Part shown: positions 1-10,373 of the stretch, piece after piece
Layout: the number at the start of each line of letters is the position of its first letter
Numbering within the stretch: position 1 is the first letter of the stretch
DNA from: Bedellia somnulentella
Lineage: Eukaryota > Arthropoda > Insecta > Lepidoptera > Bedelliidae
DNA: 64,000 bases
Direction: 5' to 3'
NCBI GenBank assembly: GCA_963576735.1
Contig: OY755191.1
Coordinates: forward strand, 9,143,608 to 9,207,607
The notes under the pieces: model-generated
The model's database searches: none
The model's input: the letters and a program-made list of their open reading frames with translations, nothing else
What the model was told of the DNA's origin: nothing
Translations under genes and position numbers: made by a program

Positions 1-2
1 AA

Positions 3-1388
3 AATTGGGAAACAGAATGTGAAGATATATGGGTATCTGTTCAGATCACCGTAAATAACGATATAAAAAAAATTATGTTGTGTGCTGTCTACCTACCTCC
101 ACCAGTAAAGCTGAAGTCTTTGGAAACATTTATGGAGAACTTAGATATTGTTATGAATAAGAGTGATAATGTTTTGATCTTAGGAGATTTTAATCTAAGT
201 TTTATTAAGTGGTCTACCACATCTCATAGTAAATATACAACTCCTAGCAATTACAATTGTAATTTAGGCTATGCGTTGGTGGATTTCATGAGTTTAAATA
301 ATTTATACCAAAGTAACACCATACTCAACAAAGACAACCGTATTTTAGATCTCGCTTTATGTACTTTACCTGATATTGTTGTTTCTAAGCCCCTAGATAA
401 TCTTAGCAAAATTGATCCGAAACATCCAAATTTACTTGTATCTATTCCTTTTTTAAATATCACGTATCTTCGTCCAAATATTCGTAGTGATTACAACTAT
501 TATAAGACTGATTATCTTAAGATTAGATCCGAACTAAATCATATCGACTGGAACAAAGAGTTTTTACATTGTAATAATGTCGACACGATGATTTCAATAT
601 TTTACGGTATTGTTCATAACATAATTGATAAACATGTCCCTAAACGCAACCCACGCAAATCTAAATACCCCAGTTGGTTCAGTATTACCCTTATTAAATT
701 ACTAATGGAGAAGGAGAAAATAAGGAAAAGATATCGTAGATACAAAAATCCCCGTGATAAAATTGAATATAATATTTTAAGAGAACGCAGCCATCTACTA
801 ATCGTTAATGATTATAAAAAATATAAAATACGAATTGAGACAGCTATTTCCTCCGATCCAAAAACTTTTTGGAAGTTTATTAAAGAAAAAAGGAAAAATC
901 AGTCAACACTCCCTTCTGAAATGATAATGAATAACATTCTTGCCAATACGGGACCAGATATTGCTAACCTATTTGCTGATCAATTTGCTTCTGTATACCA
1001 AAGGCCCACAATCAATAACGAAAAAACCTCTGACAATGTATCAATAAATTATGATTATTACTTACTAAACTTTACTAATATAAGTTTTAGAGAACCAGAT
1101 GTACTAAAAAAAATTAAAGTACTCAATATTCATAAAGGTGCCGGTCCGGATGGCATACCACCTGTCTTTATAAAACGTTGTGGGGCTTCACTCGCCTTAC
1201 CGCTAGTCTTGATTATAAACCGCTCTCTTATAGACGGAAAATTTCCCGACGAATGGAAAAATGCAAGAATCGTGCCTGTATTTAAAAAGGGTAATGACAT
1301 GGAAGTTAAAAATTATCGTCCCGTTTCTATTTTATCTTGTTTTTCTAAGCTTTTTGAGTCCTTAATACTAGATATATTATCTCCATAG
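3..1388 (+). pseudogene. LINE ORF2, endonuclease and start of RT (broken)
   Basis: The frame is open from base 3 to a stop at 1386-1388. It carries the endonuclease GDFN motif and then the RT entry region, including the GPDG(I) motif around 1145 and the NYRPVS motif around 1311. The 5' part of the endonuclease is missing to the left of the window. The in-frame stop shows that the full polyprotein cannot be made. Confidence 0.8.
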
Positions 1389-1452
1389 TTAAATAAAATT
1401 TTATCAGATTATCAACATGGTTTTATAAAAGGGCGCTCCGTTCAAACTAATC

Positions 1453-2616
1453 TTGTCAACTTTATTTCAGACATTTCTTATGAAATGGATAAAGGTTGAT
1501 GCCATTTATACTGACTTCTCTAGTGCTTTTGACTTGGTGAACCACACATTACTCGTAAAAAAACTTAAATCACTTGGTATAAATAACCCGCTGTTACAAT
1601 GGTTCAAGTCGTATCTATCAAACAGATCTCAAATTGTTTCAGTGAATGGCTTTGACTCCAAACCCTATATCGCTAAATCAGGTGTTCCTCAAGGATCCCA
1701 CTTAGGCCCACTTCTATTTCTAATATTTATTAATGATTTAACAGCCGAAATAAAACATTGCAGCTTCTCTTTTTTTGCAGATGATTTAAAAATTTACAAA
1801 ACAGTTAACTCAATAATAGACGTAAATCTTATTCAGGATGATCTTAATAATATAAAAAAATGGTGTGACCGTAACAATATGTTAATTAACGCAAATAAAT
1901 GTTATTATATTAAATATACAAAAAAGAAATTACCATTTCCATCTTCTTACACCATAGGAAATACAAAATTAGAACAAACAAATGAAATCAGAGATTTGGG
2001 TGTTATACTTGACAGTAAACTCAATTTCATTTCTCATTACGATCATATTGTCCAAAAATCTGCTCAAATGTTAGGGTTCTTAAAGAGAAATTCTAAAGAT
2101 TTTCGTAATGCAGGCACAAAATTAATGCTATATAATGCGCTGGTCCGCAGCCAATTAGAATTCGCCAGTACCGCATGGAGCCCTCACTACTCTGTACACT
2201 CTCAGCGGGTTGAAAGTATCCAAAGAGCATTTACCAGATACTTGGCATATACTTCCATAGGAATATCGCATAGAAACACCTATGACAATAGACTTAATTT
2301 TTTTAAAATGAATACATTACGTGACCGTCGCATTTTACAAGATTTATCATTTCTCCATAAAATTTTCTCAAATAAAATAAAGTGCAATCATCTTACCGAG
2401 AAAATTAAACTATCAGTCCCGTTTAATCACCCCAGAAAACATATACAAAACTTTTTCCAAACCACTTTTTCTAGAACTAATACTGGCTTGTACGCACCTC
2501 TTAATAGAATCTGTCAGGAATTTAATGAAATTAATAGAAAAATTCCAAATATTGATATTTTTAATGATTCTTTAAAAACATTCCAGGGAAAAATACTGCA
2601 TCAATTCAAAATTTAA
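1453..2616 (+). pseudogene. LINE ORF2, RT core and C-terminal part (frameshifted)
   Basis: The RT palm is recognisable: AFDLVNH near 1527, GVPQGS near 1681 and FADD near 1777. The usual LINE C-terminal segment follows, including an RSQLEFAS stretch near 2147. The track start is arbitrary: this is the continuation of the previous fragment after a frameshift near 1495. It ends at a TAA at 2614-2616, about 190 bp before the TAAA tail. Confidence 0.8.
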
Positions 2617-2822
2617 CTTATCAGATATTTATAAAAATTTTTTTCATTTTACATTTTAATTTTAATTACTAGGTTTAAGGTTTGTTGTATTTATGATTGT
2701 GCAAGTGTTGTGTACGCCTTTAATTGGCATACAATATTAGAATAAGACTTTAGTTATATATAATCATATGATTGTGTTAATATGTATGCTGTTGGTGTTC
2801 CTTAAATAAATAAATAAATAAA

Positions 2823-2945
2823 CATCCCATTTCTTCGCGAGGGTGTCGTAAAAGCCGACTTAGGGTTTTGGGGCCAATGATCCTGTTTCTCTCACTTCAG
2901 TGTGGCTGAGGGATGTTCCATTCTGAAGCTCTAGCTACCCATTTA
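2823..2945 (+). repeat. Divergent family A SINE-like fragment
   Basis: Immediately after the LINE tail, shared blocks with the family A repeat are visible: CATCCCATTTCTTC at the left and GAAGCTCTAGCTACCC at the right. The interior is rearranged relative to the other copies. This is an old or variant copy. Confidence 0.45.
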
Positions 2946-3439
2946 TGTACGTAATACAAATAACATCACATTTGTATTTTAAAACCGCTCTCAAACTGTA
3001 CAAACAAATAACTGTAATAACAGTGGAAATACCTGTATTTTTCAAAATGCACGTAAAAACTGCAAACTTGTTTATTTTTGTGGTTACAGGTATGTTTTAT
3101 TATTACCATAAAACACAGTAAGTTAAACAGTGTCTTAAAGGCCATCAGGACTGGCAAGAGGTTTTAAATTGACAAAACTTAATTAGTGGAGATGATTGTA
3201 TAAGGGGCAGACCGATGAATACCTCTCTATAGTCTTGACACACAAATAACAAAAATACGTATCCAGCCCTCAAAAAAGGTTGTGGGCCAAGTCACCTAAA
3301 AATCTCTTGGCCAGAGTATTACGGACCATAGAAGTGATAGGTCGTAGGTGGATAAGGGTTGTGAGTTATGGGCATGCCCATCTTGCCCATATGAGTAGAT
3401 CCGCGCTTGTTTCTAACAATATTTATAATCTCTTTGCAG

Positions 3440-3694
3440 ATAACCAAAAGAGGACCTCTGCAAGAATTTTCCTCTCTATCAGAAACAATTAAACATTATG
3501 AAGTAATAAAACTATCAGAAAACCAAATATTGATACCCGGATTCGTCGACTGCCACACACATGCGCCGCAGTTTCCTAACATCGGGGTAGGTCTTGATAG
3601 ACCGCTGCTAGAATGGCTTGATAAATATACATTCCCTTTGGAAAAACAGTACAGTGATGAGTCGTTCGCGGACGCCGTTTATAAGCAAGTTGTG
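3440..3694 (+). CDS. Guanine deaminase exon a (HxH zinc motif)
   Basis: Acceptor TTTGCAG ends at 3439 and donor GTAAGT starts at 3695; phase 0 at both ends, 85 codons. It encodes LIPGFVDCHTHA with the metal-binding HxH, then PLLEWLDKYTFP, a family signature. No start codon belongs to this exon; an upstream methionine near 3407 lies in the intron side of the acceptor. Confidence 0.92.
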
Positions 3695-6600
3695 GTAAGT
3701 GATTAAAAAAGATATGTCGCAGCCAACTGGTTAAATCGGCCAGCTGACAAAGCAGCTAGCCGCTTAATTAAACGCCGGCTCCTAGTAAAGGGCTAAACTT
3801 CAGTCGGCCATTAAGTTGAACAAAACGTCCAACCACTTGGCTGAACGTTATATCGCCGTCTGGTTATCTAGGGTGACTAAGACTAAAATAATTTTCTTAG
3901 GTACTTCTTATGTCGGCAATACTTTAATTATATTCATTTAATACAATATTAACAATAAAATGGCACAAAGCTTTGGCACAGTAACTAAAAGTACAAACAG
4001 GTACCGACTTATTAATAATGAACATGAGAATATAAAAAAAAGTACTCTTATATTATATTAATTTTAAGTCTCTACTTTTTTCTCATTTTATTTATTGAAA
4101 TTTCCATGATTGAAAACTTTTTAAACAGTTATTCTATAAATTTTAACAGAAAAATAATGTAACGTCAGCCCAAGCCAACGGGCTAACTATTCAATCAGCC
4201 CGGTGATTGGACGTTCAGTGACGACAATTCATTTTACAAGCGGGCTAGCCTTTTAACTAGGAGCCGGCGTTTAATTAAGCGGCTAGCTGCTTTGTCAGCT
4301 GGCTGACTTAATCAGTTGGCTGCGACATATATATACTTATTGAGATCGAAGTTGAAAAGTACTTGAGCACGAATAAGTGCGTAAGCCAGGTTACCACTAC
4401 CATGCTGTGTAGTGTCAGCTTAGTATAGCACTACCCCATTTCCACCACAGGTGATCACAAGAGGGGACTAAGGGTATCGGGGCTTTTTAAGTGATTTATA
4501 GGTGATGCTGTTGTGGACCCATCACCGAAAACATTTATTTTACAATCTTTTCCCCACTTAACTTCCAAAAGTGGATGAAGGATTTTCTGATTCTAGAGCT
4601 TTGGCTACGCCTTTTAGTATTTATATGTATATATATTAATACTTCCACTCCGGCAATCCATTTCTCTCCGAGGGTTTCTAGGAGTAGGAGGCGACTAAGC
4701 GTCTTAACGTACAAAAGTGCAAGGAATCAAAAATTCTAATTTGGAATTTATAACAGTGAGAATAGTTTAACGCAGAATAGCTATTACACAGTTTCTGAAA
4801 TCTTTTTCTCTTTTCGTGGGTGTAGAAATTGGAGACTAAGAGCAAGAGGGTTAAGTGATGATGCCAGTGGTGGTGGTGAATGAAATCAGATTTTTTTATC
4901 TTTTCCCTAACAACATATTTGATTGTGAAGCTCTAGCTTCCACTTGCAAATAGGTGCCATATCAGCGCATAAATCTGTGAAAAAGAAAAGTTTATGAATT
5001 AAGTTTATTTTACTACTATGGACAAAATAAGAAATCCCCTTTTATTCTTAAGTTTTCTTCTAGTCTCGTCTCCTACGCAATGGAACAACTACAGCCTGTT
5101 ACTTCGGCACGCTGAGTGTGAAAGGTACTCTTCGTTTGGCAGCCAACGTTCATTCGCTCGGTCAGAGGGCGCTAGTGGGTAAAGTGAGCATGAATATGGA
5201 AAACTGTGCTGGGTATTACAAAACAACTCAACGGGAAATTGAGGGTACTGAGGCGTTTGTGAAGAAAGTTGTGGATTTAAAGGTATCGGCAGTTTAACAC
5301 AAATTAACAGTTATATATAGATAAAAAATATTATCAATATGTTGTATAAGAGTCGAGAGAACGTCGTATTAGAACTGTACGTAGATATGAAGTTTATTTA
5401 TTTATCTAGGACAATCCACAACAATACCAAGAAACACAAATCGGCAGTGTAATAGGAATATTTTCCAAAGATGCCCAAAGATGGCTCTCAATCACAACCC
5501 TGATTTAACACTGATAAACTAAAATGGAGATCTGACCGAATTTGTTTAGATTCGTTAGGGATTATATATTTAGCATAAGAATAAAGAAATATTTCAGAGC
5601 AATTCCCTCCTGCTTTCTAGTTATTACTTACGACTGAAGTACTTTATAATATTATGCAGTAAATGAATGAAAAGTTATCACTAAATTTGAAGAAGTTGTT
5701 TTTATGAATATTATAACAAAGTTAAGTTCGCCGTGCAGTTACGGCTTAGAATAACACTACCCCATTTCTGCCGGTGGGTGTACGTAAGAGGCGACTAACG
5801 GTATTGGGGCTTTTAAGGGATTTTTGGGCGATCTGGTTGGAGACCCATCACCAACAACCTTTATTTTGCCATCTTTTCCCCACTCAACTTTCTAAACGTT
5901 GCTGAGGAATTTCTAGTTCCTTAGGTCTGGCTACCCCTTCTAGGGATTTATAGCCGTGTATGTATGTATAACAAAGTTAAGCAACTCTTAATATGTATAT
6001 GGAATAATTCTAATTAAAAATGACTTATACCTTACAACAATAATATCTTTAGTTCTAACGTAACTATTAGTACTATGCTTAGACATAATGTCAGAAATCA
6101 CTATATCTATGTCTATTTCAGAGCGACTTAGTTTCACCAATCGTGACTCCGCGGTTCGCTCTGAGCTGCGACGCTGAACTGATGAGCGGTTTAGCTGAAA
6201 TTGCTGACAAATATGATTGCAGAATACAGGTATGGTACTTTAATTAATTAATCTTTTTCACTAATAATAATATATAATTTATAACAGGCCATATGCTATT
6301 TTTAAAACTTAGACTATGTCAGTATTTCACAAAGTAATAGGTATCTTTTATCTTTGATTTAAGAAGCGCAGCCCTAAAGCGAAAGAAAACTACTACTATC
6401 ACAGAGGCCAAAAATATCTTCTTTGCTAAACCTTATACCGAACTTACAATTAAAACAACTATTGACTTTCGGATAATTAATCGCGTGTTTATACATGGGT
6501 TTTATACAATCAATACAACTGTACAATCGTGAAAGTCTTAGAAAATACAATTATACCGAACTTCTCGTGAACCGCGGGAACCTAGAGTCATACTCATAGG

Positions 6601-9600
6601 CAATAATAAAGGCATTTTATTTATGCGTTTTTCCAATCACTTGAGGTCTCGGAAACAATAAGGACAATAAATTTGTCTCTCAACAAAGGTTAACACATAC
6701 ACCCACACACTCAAGAATAGGTCACGGTGCCGAGTATTCGTCAAGATTAGCAGGAGTACTTATAAATGTTTTATGTCTTGTACATTTTTTTTAATATGTT
6801 TTTCACTTTTCAGAGCCACATATCGGAAAATAAGAATGAGATACAATCAGTATTAAAAATGTTCCCCGGAACTAAAAGTTATTCGGAGGTGTACGACAAG
6901 AGCAAGATTTTAAATAGTAAGGTAAAACATTCTAAGTTAATTTGTTTTCTTCCCATCCCCTTATTACCCGCTGCATCTATTGTTTGCAAGTTACAATATT
7001 GTTGCTGTCGAAACACATACAGACAGACCATTCACATTTTATTTTACCTCTGACATTAATTTTCATTTATGTTATGTTAGCATTTCTTGCTGTGAAGTAT
7101 GTCTAGTGCTCCGTGGTGTTCTTTGCTTTTTTTATTGCTTTCGATATTATTATAAGGTATATCATGCCGATAAGAATTTCTCTTGGCTAAGGTAAAATAA
7201 CTGTGCAAGGACTGTACAAAGAACAGCAGAAATGGTTTCAACAGAATACTGAACTAGGTTGTTTTCATACATTGATTCATGTTAAAATATCATCATTGCA
7301 TGTTAATTTTCAGTCTAAATAAATTGGGAAAATTAGTCGGTCTCTCAAATTACTCAATTATTGCTTCAATCATTCAGTTTGTTTACTCAGTTGCTTAGTC
7401 AATCAGATGTTTTTGTTTAAATATACAAAAATCCATAAAAAAAATTATTGTGAAATATTTCATTACCCACTGATTACAAAAATAAATATTATTTCAAAAA
7501 AAAGGCACATTTTGCATCTTCTGAATATTAATTCTTAAACAACGTAAAGCCATATGCCCTTATAATTAATCTACTATCCTTTATGCGATTGACAGCTACA
7601 ATCTTGCAAATTTCAACAAAATCGATGTACGCAAAAGATACGTAAGCAGAGGGCAAACTTGACTGATAAACATGATACAAATACTCAATTACTAATATTG
7701 ACATTAAATTGTAATAGCAAAATTTTTAAAATATACACAGCTGAAATTAGCCCCAAGATAACTGATGAGATAGTATTATTGGGCTCGTTTGTTCACTGTG
7801 TAAATGCAGCTATGTGTAGTGTATGTTTTGGTATGTATATTAGCTGTGATTGCACAGCAATATTGATCGGCTTGGAATAGCATCACTCAAAGTCCAAAAG
7901 TAGCTGAGTAATTTCTTATACTGAAGCCTGGCCCTGACTAGAAGGGTCTTTTAGAGATTTATATATGTCGCAGGAAAATCGTCAAACTCGTTAACTTATA
8001 AGTTTCCTAGGAAACTTGTAAGTTAACGGAAATCCGTCAAACAGCATGCGAATTTACATCTTACCTGATAGGTTTTAGGAAACTTGTAAAATAACGAACT
8101 CACCTCAGGAAAATTGTAAGTGGGGATCATTTTTGACAAGTTTTCTAGTTTTGAATTTATAATTTAGGAAATTTGTAAGCCTCCTAATGACTGCTAGTGA
8201 AATTGTTAATTGAACCAGTTACTTATGATGATTGGTTAGGAAGTGAGTTGAGTAAAGAAAAAGCATGAATTTAAAGTAATGACAATGTTTTGATATTTTC
8301 AAATATAAATGAGGAACTGTACTAAGAAGGGTTTCCTGGCCGTTAGTCTTACGTAATAAGAAACGAAAACTACGAATAATTTATTACTATGACGGATTTT
8401 TACACTAGTTTCCATTCGTTTATCAACCAACCTTATGACTTGCTTTTCATACACTCACATGACAGTAGCGAATTACTACTAAAATCAGAAGGTGGCGCGC
8501 GGTATGCGGCCACTTCACCTAACAATCACTTAAAAAGCCTTTGGTTTCCTCTTAGGACAACCGCGGGATAAACTATTATGAATGCAGTAAATTTGTAAGA
8601 GTTTAAAATCTTACAAGCATCGGTTAAGAATAGCACTAACATATTTCTGGCGGTAACCTATAACAATGGATGTCATTGGAGGCGATGCGGTTGGAGACCT
8701 ATCTCCAATAATGTTTACATTACAATACAATCTTTTCCCCTTTAACTTCCAAAAGTAGCTAAGAAATTTCATATTCCGACACTCAGGCTACCCACCCTTT
8801 CTAGGGATTTATTGCCGCAAGTGTAGGTATGTATGTATCGGTATAAAAACGCTTTTTATTTTTTAAAGAGCGTTTTTATACCGATACAGAAGATAAGATA
8901 CCGAAGATAAGATCTAGAAGGTATTCATACTATATTACAATAAAGTATCACGATATATACTCAAACAATTTATATTTAATAAATACTCTTAAAACTTTTT
9001 AATTTTATGTCAGTAACAGCAAATAATAGCAAATTAATAGATTAGCATTAGTAAAGCAAGGAAAATATTAGTTTCGATTGTCGAGTTGACAAGACGCGCG
9101 AATGCGTCACGTCACGTGACCGCCGGCAGCCAATCCGCATTCACTAACATCCCTCTCTCCGCGCCGTCAGCGCTGCATTGACAATTTTCCTAGCGGGATT
9201 CAGGAAACTTGTAAAGTTCCTAAAACACAGAATTTTAAACTCGGAAACTTGTCAAAAATGATCCCCACTTTCAATTTTCCTGAGGTGAGTTCGTTATTTT
9301 ACAAGTTTCCTAAAACCTATCAGGTAAGATGTAAATTCGTTTGCTGTTTGACGGATTTCCGTCAACTTACAAGTTTCCTAGGAAACTTATAAGTTAACGA
9401 GTTTGACGATTTTCCTGCGACATATACATAGCCGTGAGTTTATGTTTGTATGTGTCTTGGTTTTTTACATATCATGGGATTCAGTCACAATTATGTCAAG
9501 GTGCGAAATTAAGTTGTTCGTTTAGTATAACTGCAACATGAAATGTTCATGAAAAAATACGAGTATGTTACAATTAAAACAACGATTAATTTTCGGATAT

Positions 9601-10338
9601 TTGATCGCGTATTATTAAATGGTTTTTAAAACCCGAAGTTTAGAGTAATTTTTCAGTTGTCATGTCACGGGAAGACTAAGGTTAGTTGTTTTAATTGTAA
9701 TGTGCAATCGCGAAAGTCTTAGAAAATACTAAATATATGTTACCTCAAAACTTTCCTGTCAATTTAGGAATTTCCTTTTTTAACATCAATCTTCTCTTCT
9801 TCAACCAAATTTTACTATTACCAGTGCATAATGGCGCACGCAGTACACTTATCCGATGAAGAGATGAAATTGCTATCACAAAGAGGAGTTTCAATCGCAC
9901 ATTGTCCCGCTTCCAACACCAGACTGCTATCGGGATTGTGTCCCGTGAGGAGGATCATGGACTACGGGATCACTGTGGGATTGGGCACAGGTGGGATTAA
10001 AATATACGTCTTATAAAAAAATATAAGCTAAGACTTAAAAAATACTGTATATGAGGCTCTAGCTACCCCTTTTAGGGAGTTATAGCCGTAAGTGTATGTG
10101 TTATAAAATTATTCAATACAACAGCTTAGTGTTGGCTTAGAATAGCACTAATCCATTTCCGCCCGGTTGTAATAAGAGACGACTTATAGGGTATGAGGGA
10201 TTTTTAAGTGATGGTTGGGCGATATGGTGGATCCCAATCTCCAATAAATAACCTTTAATAAGAATCTTTTCACCACACAACTCCACAAAGAGGTTGAGGA
10301 ATTTCTCGGGCTTACTCTTTTTAGATTTATAGCCATAA

Positions 10339-10373
<35 letters not shown>

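Larger units (their letters stand above)
1..2822 (+). mobile_element. Non-LTR retrotransposon (Jockey/CR1-like), 5' end outside window, degraded
   Basis: A reading frame open from base 3 encodes the second half of an apurinic-type endonuclease (GDFN motif near base 185) and continues into a reverse transcriptase. The RT core follows in a second frame, with the PQGS motif near 1693 and the FADD catalytic motif near 1777. There is no RNase H domain. The frame is broken by a TAG stop at 1386-1388 and by a frameshift near 1495, so this copy is dead. The 3' end is a (TAAA)n run at 2806-2821, typical of LINE tails. The copy may sit in an upstream intron of the guanine deaminase gene. Clade is inferred from motif style only. 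Confidence 0.85.
7963..9425 (+). mobile_element. Non-autonomous DNA element with ~200-bp terminal inverted repeats
   Basis: Left end ATATGTCGCAGGAAAATCG and right end CGATTTTCCTGCGACATAT are inverted copies, and the match runs about 200 bases inward. Each repeat also contains a smaller internal palindrome centred on TTTCCTAGGAAA. The element is about 1.46 kb, holds no transposase frame, and carries nested SINE fragments (8505-8570 and 8624-8839). It is inserted in a family A SINE, so it is younger than that SINE. A GC-rich patch at 9095-9175 has CACGTG and CCAAT-like motifs. Confidence 0.82.

Noticed and set aside
3280..3492. 70-codon ORF overlapping the first guanine deaminase exon, as a possible N-terminal exon
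   Set aside because: It is in another frame, has no deaminase-like sequence and no donor joining it to 3440.
10340..10368. (AT)n run as a regulatory site
   Set aside because: A simple microsatellite grown from a SINE tail.
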